DNA of 64,000 nt. It comes from Gemmatimonadota bacterium. Lineage in GTDB: Bacteria; Gemmatimonadota; Gemmatimonadetes; Longimicrobiales; Gaopeijiaceae. Each line of letters opens with the position of its first letter. Positions within the stretch are counted from its first letter, which is position 1. Positions 18,801-26,797 of this stretch are shown piece by piece. The stretch spans positions 36,974-100,973 of the forward strand of contig JADFSR010000010.1 in assembly GCA_022560615.1 (NCBI GenBank), read 5' to 3'. The notes below the pieces were generated by a model, which did no database searches, was not told the origin of the DNA, and was given only the letters and a program-made list of their open reading frames with translations. A program made the translations under genes and the position numbers.

Positions 18801-20768
18801 CGCGAGAATGGTCTCCGACAAGTTCGGGCCACGGCGCTCCACGTCGAGCAACCGTTGCTCGGAGTCCTGAACGGCGAAGACGCAGATCGTAGCGCCTTGC
18901 GACCCCGACTCGCCCACCTCGAAGGGCTTCACCGCGATCACCCGTAGCCCTGCGTGCTCCAGGATCGGCATGAAGTCCGAGAGGATCAGCCGCTCGCCTC
19001 GCAGAAAGACTTTGAGCTCCGTCACCCCCTGGACACCCGCGACAGAGATCTCCCCGCCGCGGTTCGCGAGCGCGATCGATATCGACCGGCCGCTGGCCGC
19101 CAAGGCCTCGAGTTCGAGCACATCGGCGACTGCGATCTCGGGATCGGTCGCCGCCTGGTACTCGGCTGTGAGCCTTGAGCCGTAGAGCGTAGCCAGCCTA
19201 AGCGCCTCGTCCGCCGACTTCAGCACGGCCTCGAGCCCCTCTTGCAGGCGGTCGATCCAAGTGCGCGTGAGCAGGGCGACGCGGCGCTCGATCTGCCTCG
19301 CGTCGATCTTTTCGAGCCGTTCACTCGTGGCGCCGATATAGAAGTGGAGACGGGCCTGGTCCCCCTCGCCCATCGCGAGATGGTAGTTCAGGACCTCGCC
19401 CTGCAGCTCCTCCACTAGAGCGGCCTCGATCGCTTTGCGGACAGTCCCCGAGAAGCGATCCCGGGGAATGATGACCATGACCGCGGCAGCGCGCTTGAGT
19501 GGGTCCTCGCGCAGCGTGACACGCACACCCGATGTGTGGTACCGGCTGAGCACGGTCCGGATGTCGCCGCCTATCTCCGCTGCCGAAGTGAGGAAGAGCT
19601 CCTCCTTCGGCAGCGAGTTGAAGATCGTTATGATCTCCTTGTAGTCGTATGACCCCTGGACCGCCTCAGCCCCGCTCAGGATCTGCGTGAGTTTCTGACG
19701 CAGGATCGGGATGTTCTCGGCATCCTCGGAGTAGGCCTTCGAGGTGAACAGGCCCACGAAGCGATGCTCGCCGGCCGCGGTTCCATCGGGCCTGAGCTTC
19801 TTGACCCCGATGTAGTCCATGCGCACCCGGCGATGGACCGTCGACTCCGACTTCGTCTTGCTGATGATCAGCACAGGGCCGCCTTCCACCAGATCGCGAA
19901 CCCCGTCATCCAGCTGCGACAGCGGGACCGGCCCCGCGTAGCGCGACTGGCCCTCGTTGCGAAGAACGCCGAGTCCGGAGCCGGGCTCCACCAGTACGCT
20001 GCGCTCTCCACCCGGTCCGTCGACCAGGTCGTATCCGCGATACCCGAGGAACACGAGTCCCCCGTCTCTAATCCAGCGCAGGAACTCCTGGATCTCGTCG
20101 ATTTCCTCGCGTCGATCCTCGAGCGCCCGACCGTGTTCCGCGAGCTCCGCCACCACGGAGTTCAGTGCGTCGATCATGGGGCTGAAGTCGTCCGTCGCCC
20201 GCACGACGTCCTGGAGACAGCTGCTCAACTCCCGCTGGATACGGTCGAGCCTCTTATGATCATCGACTCGAGCCACTTCGCAGTACACGAGCGACTCCTT
20301 CGACCCACCGTCTCCCGGCGGCCGCACCGCGACCAAGTTCCCCTGCTCGTCACGATCAATATCGAAGAGAGGATACACGATCTGGGAGATCGAGAGTTGC
20401 TGCGAGTGCAGGAACTCGCGGATCGTGTCTACGATGAAGGGGCGCTCGCTGACGTTGGTTTGCACCGTCGTGACGGGAGCACGCCGGCCATCGCTCTCGG
20501 GGTCCGCATTCGACACGACGACGTTGACACGGTCCGGCTTCGCCTCGGCGAAAAAGCGGAACAAGCCCACGACCATCTGGGTCAGGTCGTCGGTTCCCCG
20601 CTCCTGCAGCAGCTCGCGCGGGGTCCTGGAGAGAAAGATCTCCGCGAAGTCGACCGCCAGGCGGGCCTCCGGCCCGCCGATGATCTGGCCGACCTGCTCG
20701 CAGACCACGCTGACGGTGGGGGAATCCTCTCGGAGTCGGCGATCAGCCGTTTCCGTCGTGTCGCTCAT
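15858..20768 (-). CDS. NAD-specific glutamate dehydrogenase, 180-kDa type
   Basis: This 1636-residue protein matches the L_180 class of NAD-glutamate dehydrogenases (usually 1600-1650). The N-terminal half (about 1-690) holds ACT-like regulatory domains. The catalytic domain includes GGIRWSDRPDDFRAEVLGL, KNAVIVPGGSKGGF (about 855-875, with the substrate lysines) and GDMSGDVFGNGMLLS (about 1005-1020, the NAD fold). A long helical C-terminal domain completes it. It converts glutamate to 2-oxoglutarate and ammonia, mainly in amino-acid catabolism, and feeds the 2-oxoglutarate-oxidising enzymes also found here. In this class activity is usually allosterically controlled by amino acids through the N-terminal domains. 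The gene is monocistronic. Confidence 0.93.
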   Translation of the reverse strand: MSDTTETADRRLREDSPTVSVVCEQVGQIIGGPEARLAVDFAEIFLSRTPRELLQERGTDDLTQMVVGLFRFFAEAKPDRVNVVVSNADPESDGRRAPVTTVQTNVSERPFIVDTIREFLHSQQLSISQIVYPLFDIDRDEQGNLVAVRPPGDGGSKESLVYCEVARVDDHKRLDRIQRELSSCLQDVVRATDDFSPMIDALNSVVAELAEHGRALEDRREEIDEIQEFLRWIRDGGLVFLGYRGYDLVDGPGGERSVLVEPGSGLGVLRNEGQSRYAGPVPLSQLDDGVRDLVEGGPVLIISKTKSESTVHRRVRMDYIGVKKLRPDGTAAGEHRFVGLFTSKAYSEDAENIPILRQKLTQILSGAEAVQGSYDYKEIITIFNSLPKEELFLTSAAEIGGDIRTVLSRYHTSGVRVTLREDPLKRAAAVMVIIPRDRFSGTVRKAIEAALVEELQGEVLNYHLAMGEGDQARLHFYIGATSERLEKIDARQIERRVALLTRTWIDRLQEGLEAVLKSADEALRLATLYGSRLTAEYQAATDPEIAVADVLELEALAASGRSISIALANRGGEISVAGVQGVTELKVFLRGERLILSDFMPILEHAGLRVIAVKPFEVGESGSQGATICVFAVQDSEQRLLDVERRGPNLSETILAARAGDALSDQLNALVVSAGLHWREVDVLRAYAASAFQIGAVPSRKSIPAALVRYPGIAKELLDLFATKFDPSTGASKEERLSAIADIRALFNGSLRSVDALPDDRALRRVEELIGATLRTNFYMHGGKEPTFRSGGVPYISYKFDCREMEFLRRSRLRFEVWVHSSRMEGVHLRGSSVARGGIRWSDRPDDFRAEVLGLVKTQIVKNAVIVPGGSKGGFVTRVVPSDPEQRREEGRAQYQTLIRGLLDLTDNLSDGKTVPPENVVAYDTADPYLVVAADKGTATFSDLANSISSEYGFWLDDAFASGGSNGYDHKAIGITARGGWECVKRHFREIGKDIQSEPFSVVGIGDMSGDVFGNGMLLSEQIRLIAAFDHRHIFIDPDPDPATTFAERTRVFELGRSSWEDYDTSLLSEGGMIVPRGSKEVELTPQARRALGLPDDAPDIMEGEALIRAVLRAPAELLWNGGVGTYVKASSESHADVGDSSNDEVRIDAPDVRCEVVGEGGNLGFTQRARIEYALNGGRINTDALDNSAGVDMSDHEVNLKILLAPAVASGSMSEDGRNELLQELTEDVAELVLMNNRTQSLAISLDARRAKEGADDFRDLMFALEKTGELDRRSESLPTGDVLDERRDRGQTLARPELCILLAYSKLSLMSGLLRSGLPDDPVTESYLLGYFPPAAMVAVGSEHLASHRLRREIIASQLTNDLVDLMGATFVHRLVRDTGRSAEQIARAWLVASRLADHRALLNEMGAQAAMNSRVTYRWLLGLARVLERTARWVLGNVDADVSPARIVAQNLEGLATLRNSFSEIVTGEDRALFEARVDEIREVGADEAFSQRLITLRFLDQLLEILEIGRETEAGTLDTGRIYYEISEAFHVPWLRRSTFAAAGDDHWEQRAAQVLSAELSRAHRRLVFAAVTKTVGAADPSRATSELLRSHPHEVQRFMDIVEELKGEEAPGLAAVSVTTRELSALADRLS

Positions 20769-21015
20769 GGGGAAGGGGGTGTGCGCCTGGGCACGACTCT
20801 TCGGTAACCGACGTTGAGCGCTAGAAAGATATTGAGTGAAGGATACCCGTGAAGCTGTCGGCGGGAAACCCGCATTGGCAAGAGAAACGGCCTTTCACAA
20901 TGCAAGTGGCCGAATTCGGGGCTCGTTTTGGGGCTCACAGTCAGTGTCCCATGGTAGCCAACCGTAGACCCGCCTAGCGAATTCCCAGGGATTGAGCTTT
21001 GCTCTAGCTTCTGCC

Positions 21016-22272
21016 ATGCGTTTCGTCCACCTGGCCGACGTCCACCTCGACACCTCCTTCGCAGGCCGTTCAGCGACCGTACGACGTCGACTCCGAGAGG
21101 CGTCCCGGGATGCCTTCCGCCGCACCGCCGACCTCGCGATACGAGAGGACGCCAACGCTCTCCTGATCGCCGGCGACCTCTTCGACGGCGACCGACTCTC
21201 CTTCCAGACCGAGCGGTTTCTCCTGGAGCAGATGCGCCGCCTCGAGCAACACGGTGTCACCGTGGTATACGCGACGGGCAACCACGACCCCGGGTCGCCG
21301 CTCTCCGGCCCGCGACCGCTGGATTGGCCGGCGAACGTGCACGTCGCCTGGGACGCCACTCCCAAACGGATCCTCATACACGACCGGGAAGGTGAGCCCG
21401 CGGGCCACGTATCGGCCGCGGGCCACGCAGGCGACCGGGAGAAACGGGACCTCTCGCGACTTCTTCCGGCTCCGACGGGCGACCTGCCCGAAGTGGCGTT
21501 GCTGCACACTCAGGTGCACTCGTCCCTCGGAGCTGAAGCTCATCACGCGTACGCACCCTCGGAGCTCACGTATCTCATCCGTTCCGGCTTCGACTACTGG
21601 GCGCTGGGCCATGTGCATGTCCGCCAGGAGCTCTCCCTGGACCCTCCGGTCGTGTACGCGGGAAGCCTTCTGGGGCGTACCCATACCGATACCGGGGCGC
21701 GCGGAGCGCTCTTGGTCGACCTCAGCGACCGCGAGGCGCCGGAGATCTCTTTCCGGGCCCTGACGCCGATCCGGTGGGAGACGATCACCGTCGACCACTT
21801 GGAAGGAGCCGACTCCCTCGACCGGCTCGAGCAACGCATCGGAGCCGTGTGGCGGTCGTTCCGCGACGGGCAGGCAGCCGCCTCGGACGTCGAGTGGATG
21901 GTTCGTGTCCAGCTCGCCGGACCGTGCCCTCTCTGGAAGGAGCTCCAGGACGACGAGAACCGGGACGAGCTCGCTCGGGAGCTGGCGGAGGCGCTGGGTG
22001 CTCTCGACGTCGTCGTCATGGCGGACCGGGTTCACCCGGTCATTCCGATCCATGAGCATCGCATCCGCACCGACGTGCTCGGCGAGACCCTGCGGCTCAG
22101 CGAATCGATCCGCCGGGGCGAGACGCGGTTGACAGCGCTCGACGCCGGCACCCTCGCGGGTGTCACCTCCGAAGACGCGGCGGTCGTCGACGCATACGTT
22201 CGCGAATTGCTGCGAGAGGCAGATGGGGAGCTCGCGGCGCGTCTGCTCGCATCCGAGGGTGACGCACCGTGA
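21016..22272 (+). CDS. YhaO/SbcD-like metallophosphoesterase nuclease subunit
   Basis: This 418-residue calcineurin-like phosphoesterase has all the Mre11/SbcD motifs: HLADVHLD (7 residues in), GDLFDGD, GNHDPG, LLHTQVHSS and GHVHVRQ. Two metal ions bound by these residues would cut DNA ends. The length and partner gene match the YhaO subfamily rather than classical SbcD. The start MRFVHLAD at 21016 is chosen because it begins directly on the first strand; the eight extra residues from 20992 are not family-like. Its stop overlaps the start of the ATPase gene (GTGA), so the two subunits are made together. Confidence 0.87.
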   Translation: MRFVHLADVHLDTSFAGRSATVRRRLREASRDAFRRTADLAIREDANALLIAGDLFDGDRLSFQTERFLLEQMRRLEQHGVTVVYATGNHDPGSPLSGPRPLDWPANVHVAWDATPKRILIHDREGEPAGHVSAAGHAGDREKRDLSRLLPAPTGDLPEVALLHTQVHSSLGAEAHHAYAPSELTYLIRSGFDYWALGHVHVRQELSLDPPVVYAGSLLGRTHTDTGARGALLVDLSDREAPEISFRALTPIRWETITVDHLEGADSLDRLEQRIGAVWRSFRDGQAAASDVEWMVRVQLAGPCPLWKELQDDENRDELARELAEALGALDVVVMADRVHPVIPIHEHRIRTDVLGETLRLSESIRRGETRLTALDAGTLAGVTSEDAAVVDAYVRELLREADGELAARLLASEGDAP

Positions 22273-24956
22273 GGATCGAGCGCATCCATGTCCGCGCGTT
22301 CGGGCGGCTCAGCAACTTCGACTCGGGCGCTGACGCTCTGCCCGGACTCGTCGTGGTTCTCGGCCCCAATGAAGCGGGCAAGTCGACGCTCTTCCACTTC
22401 CTTACCACAATGCTATATGGCTTTCACCCTGCCTCCAGGGAGGGAAATCCCTACCTGCCATGGGATGGCGAGGACGCCTGTGGCAGCGCACGACTGCGCC
22501 TGGACGGGGAGGGGTGTGTCGAGGTCGAGCGTCATCTGCGTTCACAGCCCGGGGGGAGGCTCACGATCGACGGGCGGGTCGATGAGCTACGCAATCGTGC
22601 CCTCCCGTGGGTCGATCATGTTCCGCGCTCCGTCTTCCGCCAGGTCTTCGCCGTCACGCTCGCGGATCTCGCGGGTCTGGACTCCGAGACGTGGGCACGC
22701 ATTCAGGATCGCATCCTCGGCTCGATGGGAACGACCGACCTCTTGCCGGCCCGTAGCGTCGCGGACGTGCTCGAACAGGAGGCCGGCGCGTTGTGGCGAC
22801 CTCACCGACGCGGGAATCAGCGGGTTAGAAGAGTGCAGGACCACATCCGCACCCTGCGTTCACAGCGACGACAGGCGCTTGAGCGCGATAGGGAGATCAG
22901 GGCGCTCGCCGAGGAGCTCGAGCGGACCCGGACCGAGTTGTACGACGCTCGCGAGGCGAGAGAGCGAGAGCGCGTCGCGGTGGAGCGCGTACAGACCCTG
23001 ACCCCAATCCGAGCCCAGCTCCTCCGCATCGCGACGCTTCGAGAGGAGGGCGGGCCACGTGAGGCACTACAGTCGCAGCCGTCCGATCCGAGTGCGCACC
23101 TCAGCGCTCTCGAGGCTCGGGTGCGCGAGCTGGCGGAGCGTACATCGGAGACCGACCGGGATCTGCAAGAGCCGGAGGCTGCGGTCGCGAGCTACGACGA
23201 GAGAGCCCGGGCGCTACTCGACCGCTCCGAGGAAGTCGAGTCTTTCCTGGCACTGGCGAGCGGGGCCCTCTCGGACCGAGCACGCCGTCAGGGGTTGAAG
23301 CAAGAGACGAGCGACCTCGCCCGTCGGATTGACGAGCTGGGCGGAGAGCTGCTTGCCGTTCCTATCGCTGAAGCTCCGAAGGGAGCGATCTCGGCGCTGT
23401 CCGCCCGGGCGCTGCGCGCCCGAGTCCGAGATGCTCGCCGGGCCCGCGACGAGCGGCGCTTACTCGACGACGGCGATCCCGAAGCGGCGGAGGCCGGGAG
23501 AGCCATCCCCGTCGTTGCCATGCTGATGACGCTTTTCGGAGTCACGCTCGTGGTGGCGGGCACGCTCTCGGGTCTCGGCATTTTGACGGCGCTCGGGGCC
23601 GCCGCCGGTGCGATCGGGCTCACGTTGTTGACCCAGTGGCAGAGAGCCCGAACGGCGGCCACGTCCGCAGGGGCCCAGCGTAGTCCAGCCGCTGGACTCG
23701 CTCGAGCGCGGCAGCTCGAGCGGGAGACTCGCGACCTCGTTCTCGAGCTTCTGAAGGACATCCCCACCGAGCCCGCTCTTCTCGACGAGCCGTCGGAAGG
23801 CCTCGCCTCCGATTTCGAACGGCTTCAAGGGCTCATGAGAGATCACCGGGAGCGATCCGGGGAGAGAGATGATCTCATGGAGCGGATCGACCGCGTCGAT
23901 GCGGAGGCGGCCGCTCTGACCGCGAGTCTCGGGCTGGAAGTGCCTCTCGAGGCCGAGGTCCTGACCCACCTGCTCGACCGCGAACTCCGGCGCGCGGAGC
24001 GACTCCGAGAGGGCGCAGCGGCAGCCGACCGCGAACTTCGACGTCTCCACCGCGAACGGGATCGGCTCGTGACGGAGCTCGGGCAAACCGAGGCCGCGTT
24101 GGGGGAGTTCACCGAGTCCATGACCGCCCTCGGAGGAGGCGATCTCGAGCGAGGTGTCGATGCAACCACAGCACGGCTCGCCGCGCACATCCGGGCCGAC
24201 GAACTCGAGGACGAGCTGGAGCGCACTCACCCTGACCTCGACGAACTGCGCGACCGCATCGGCGCATCCGAGGAGGCCGGCGAGTCGTGGACCATCGTCG
24301 AGGACGACCTCGCCAGCCGCCGCACGGGGATCGAGCAGCTGAGTGAGCGAATAGAGCTACTGGCCACCCGCGCCAAGGGGCTCGACCGGGACATCGCGCA
24401 CCTGCATGGAGAGGAAACCGTGGACGCCGTGGACGGCGAGATCGCCAGCCTCCAGGACGAAGAGGCGCGGCTCGTCCGGGAACGGGACCGACGCTGGGTG
24501 CTGGCCCAACTCATCCGTGACGCCGATCGGCGCTTCCGTGAGGAACACCAGCCGGACCTGATCCGGCGGGCGGGAGCGTATCTGAAGCACCTCACGGGCG
24601 GACGCTACGACCGCATCCTGGTCAGCGAAACAGGTGCCGGTGACATTTTTCAGGTGCTCGGGCCCAGCCTGCCAGCGCCAATACCGCTCATGCCGCCGAT
24701 GTCTACCGGCACGCTCGAGCAGGCGTACCTCTCGCTGCGACTCGCGATCGTGGACCATCTGGACCAGGGGGGAGAGCGCCTCCCGCTCTTCGTCGATGAG
24801 GTCTTCGTCAACTGGGATCGTGAGCGACGCGGCCGGGGCATCGAGGTTCTGGGCAGCCTCTCGCGCAACCGCCAGCTCTTCGTCTTCACCTGCCACCCGG
24901 AACTGGCCGAACAGTTCAGCGGCTGTGGGGCCGCTGTGCTCGAGTTAGAAGGCTGA
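22269..24956 (+). CDS. YhaN/SbcC-like SMC-type ATPase
   Basis: This 895-residue Rad50-like ATPase has Walker A GPNEAGKST at residues 32-40. The ABC signature region GTLEQAYLSLRLAI (about 816-830) and Walker B LPLFVDEVFVNWD (about 840) lie near the end. Two long charged coiled coils flank a central hydrophobic stretch (about 410-455) that looks like two membrane spans, as in the YhaN subfamily. It should tether and open DNA ends for the YhaO nuclease, possibly at the membrane. The GTG start overlaps the nuclease stop. The last codons and stop lie within the left arm of a long inverted repeat, so the C-terminus may have been altered by insertion. Confidence 0.87.
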   Translation: MRIERIHVRAFGRLSNFDSGADALPGLVVVLGPNEAGKSTLFHFLTTMLYGFHPASREGNPYLPWDGEDACGSARLRLDGEGCVEVERHLRSQPGGRLTIDGRVDELRNRALPWVDHVPRSVFRQVFAVTLADLAGLDSETWARIQDRILGSMGTTDLLPARSVADVLEQEAGALWRPHRRGNQRVRRVQDHIRTLRSQRRQALERDREIRALAEELERTRTELYDAREARERERVAVERVQTLTPIRAQLLRIATLREEGGPREALQSQPSDPSAHLSALEARVRELAERTSETDRDLQEPEAAVASYDERARALLDRSEEVESFLALASGALSDRARRQGLKQETSDLARRIDELGGELLAVPIAEAPKGAISALSARALRARVRDARRARDERRLLDDGDPEAAEAGRAIPVVAMLMTLFGVTLVVAGTLSGLGILTALGAAAGAIGLTLLTQWQRARTAATSAGAQRSPAAGLARARQLERETRDLVLELLKDIPTEPALLDEPSEGLASDFERLQGLMRDHRERSGERDDLMERIDRVDAEAAALTASLGLEVPLEAEVLTHLLDRELRRAERLREGAAAADRELRRLHRERDRLVTELGQTEAALGEFTESMTALGGGDLERGVDATTARLAAHIRADELEDELERTHPDLDELRDRIGASEEAGESWTIVEDDLASRRTGIEQLSERIELLATRAKGLDRDIAHLHGEETVDAVDGEIASLQDEEARLVRERDRRWVLAQLIRDADRRFREEHQPDLIRRAGAYLKHLTGGRYDRILVSETGAGDIFQVLGPSLPAPIPLMPPMSTGTLEQAYLSLRLAIVDHLDQGGERLPLFVDEVFVNWDRERRGRGIEVLGSLSRNRQLFVFTCHPELAEQFSGCGAAVLELEG

Positions 24957-25248
24957 TGAAGAAGTACAGCGGGCCGCGTTGCGGTGCCACGGCCTCATAT
25001 CCTAGGCGGAGCTTCGAAGGCCTAGCCGTCGCTACGTCGAGGAGCTCCAACGACGGAGATGGGGCCGTGCCACCACAACCCACGAACTTGTGTGTCCTTT
25101 CATCCTGGTGTTGGGCACATGGCGGTTGCGCGGTTGATCCATCGTCTCTCCTCGTCGCCGTAGCTCGGCTACGACTCCTCGTCGTTCCTTGCCTGAACGC
25201 GCGCAAGCACCATGTGCGCGGCCCACTGTACTTCTTCATCAGCCTTCT
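24947..25248. repeat. 302-bp structured element with 32-bp terminal inverted repeats
   Basis: The arms at 24947-24978 and 25217-25248 are inverted copies matching at 31 of 32 positions. Inside are further paired segments. GCACATGG (25115-25122) pairs with CCATGTGC (25210-25217). CGTAGC pairs with GCTACG (25159-25164 and 25168-25173). CACGGCC (24988-24994) pairs with GGCCGTG (25063-25069). CTAGGC pairs with GCCTAG (25002-25007 and 25020-25025), and CCGTCG with CGACGG (25026-25031 and 25051-25056). There is no convincing protein. It could be a non-autonomous transposable element or a structured RNA. It sits between YhaN and the hydrolase and supplies the YhaN stop codon. Confidence 0.75.
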
Positions 25249-25251
25249 CGC

Positions 25252-26091
25252 GTGATCGGAAGGCAGCTTCCCCTCCACGTAGAGACGCTGGGCCTGGAGC
25301 CCGCGCCTGACGTGGACACTGTGCTCATGATCCACGGTTACGGAGCTTCCGCCTTTTCCTGGCGCTACTGGGCGCCTCGCCTCGCGGAGCGCGCAACCGT
25401 GGTACTCGTCGACCTCAAGGGATCGGGGGCGGCGCCCAAACCGGACGACGGGCGGTACCGGCCGGAGGACCAGGCCGAGTTGCTCCATCGACTCGTTCTT
25501 CAACGAGACCTCCGGCGGCTCACGGTCGTCGGTCATTCCCTCGGCGGTGGAATCGCGCTACTGCTGGCGCTGCGACTTCAAGACGACGAAGAGGCTAGAC
25601 TCGCACGGCTCGTCCTCGTGGCCAGCGCCGCGTACGAGCAGCGACTGCCGCCCTTCATCGGTCTGGCGCGTTACCGCTGGATCGGGATCGCGCTCTTCCG
25701 ACTTCTCGGCGCGCGGTTCGTGATCCGAAAGGTGCTACGCTCCATCGTGTACGATCCGCACGCGGTCGCCCGAAACCAGGTCGAAGGGTACGCGGCACCA
25801 CTGAACGACACCGAAGCGCGGCGCGCGCTCATCGACTCGGCGCTCAACCTGGTGCCAGAGCGGATCGACGCCCTCAACGCTCGCTTTTCCGACCTGGTCG
25901 TGCCGGCGCTGATCCTCTGGGGACGACACGACCGTGTGGTCCCGTTGTGGGTCGGAGAGCGGTTGCTCGAGGCGCTGCCCAACGCGACCCTCCACGTCTT
26001 CGAAAAGTGCGGACACATGCCCGCCGAAGAGATCCCAGAGGAGTCGTTTGTGCGCCTCGCTACCTTCTTGGACGAGACCGCCGCTACCTGA
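25252..26091 (+). CDS. Alpha/beta-hydrolase
   Basis: This 279-residue alpha/beta-hydrolase has the oxyanion motif HGYGASAFSW, the nucleophile elbow VGHSLGGG, the acid in LWGRHDRVVP and the histidine in FEKCGHMPAEE, so the catalytic triad is complete. A cap domain lies between the elbow and the acid. The substrate is unknown; esters, epoxides or C-C bonds are all possible for the fold. The GTG at 25252 lies 4 nt after the right arm of the inverted-repeat element and has no clear ribosome site, so the original start may have been disturbed. The 3' end overlaps the convergent glycosyltransferase by 8 nt. Confidence 0.85.
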   Translation: MIGRQLPLHVETLGLEPAPDVDTVLMIHGYGASAFSWRYWAPRLAERATVVLVDLKGSGAAPKPDDGRYRPEDQAELLHRLVLQRDLRRLTVVGHSLGGGIALLLALRLQDDEEARLARLVLVASAAYEQRLPPFIGLARYRWIGIALFRLLGARFVIRKVLRSIVYDPHAVARNQVEGYAAPLNDTEARRALIDSALNLVPERIDALNARFSDLVVPALILWGRHDRVVPLWVGERLLEALPNATLHVFEKCGHMPAEEIPEESFVRLATFLDETAAT

Positions 26092-26797
26092 GCCGCTCGC
26101 GAGCGAGCGTATAGAACATCTTCGCACCGACCTTGAGCGAGGTCGCGAGATTCCCTGAAATTTTCGATACGCCTTCGGTTCGACGCCGATGGGTCACCTC
26201 GACCTCGACGATCCGGAGCCCCGCACGCACCGCCCTGATCTGCATCTGTAGCGTCCAGCCCCAACTGCGGTCGTCCATGTGCAACGCCAGCAGCTCGGGG
26301 AACGACACGGCCCGGAACGGCGGCAAGTCGGTGAAGGAGTGGCTGAACAGCAACTGGGTAAGGCCGAGCACGAGATGGTTGCCAAAACGCGCGTGCGGCA
26401 GGATCGTGCCCACGTCTCCATCGATGCCACGACGAACGCCGAGCACCAGCTCGGCCTCACCCCTCTGGATCGGAGCGACCACGTGGGCTATCTCGTTCGG
26501 ATCGTCGCTCCCGTCCGCATCGAGGAATACGAGTACTTCGGGAGGGTTCGTCTGCTCCGAGAGATGCCGGATCCCGGCCAGGCACGCGGCACCGTAACCT
26601 CGCTCGGCCTCGAAAACGACTTCGGCACCATGCGCCCGCGCGACCTCCGCTGTCCCGTCCGTCGAGCCGTTGTCCGAGACGACGACACGATCGACGTAGT
26701 CGGGCATGCTCGAGAGGATCCCCGGAAGCGACTTCTCCTCGTTGAGCGCTGGCATGATCACAGCGATTCGAGGCCGGGGCTCGGATGACGCCATCAT
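26084..26797 (-). CDS. Family 2 glycosyltransferase (dolichol-phosphate-mannose-synthase-like)
   Basis: This 237-residue GT-A enzyme has IAVIMPALNEEKSLP, SDNGSTDGTAEVARAHGA and the metal-binding DADGSDDP. ERGYGAACLAGI completes the nucleotide-sugar pocket. A C-terminal segment with RTEGVSKISGN resembles bacterial DPM1-like transferases, which build polyprenyl-phosphate sugars. There are no long membrane spans. ATG 26797 (or the adjacent ATG at 26794) overlaps the start of the divergent membrane mannosyltransferase gene by about 10 bp. The neighbour could use the polyprenyl-linked sugar this enzyme makes. Confidence 0.86.
   Translation of the reverse strand: MMASSEPRPRIAVIMPALNEEKSLPGILSSMPDYVDRVVVSDNGSTDGTAEVARAHGAEVVFEAERGYGAACLAGIRHLSEQTNPPEVLVFLDADGSDDPNEIAHVVAPIQRGEAELVLGVRRGIDGDVGTILPHARFGNHLVLGLTQLLFSHSFTDLPPFRAVSFPELLALHMDDRSWGWTLQMQIRAVRAGLRIVEVEVTHRRRTEGVSKISGNLATSLKVGAKMFYTLARERLR

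Noticed and set aside
24916..25536. 206-codon open frame through the inverted-repeat element
   Set aside because: It runs across the repeat and into the antisense of the hydrolase. The inverted symmetry explains the open frame.
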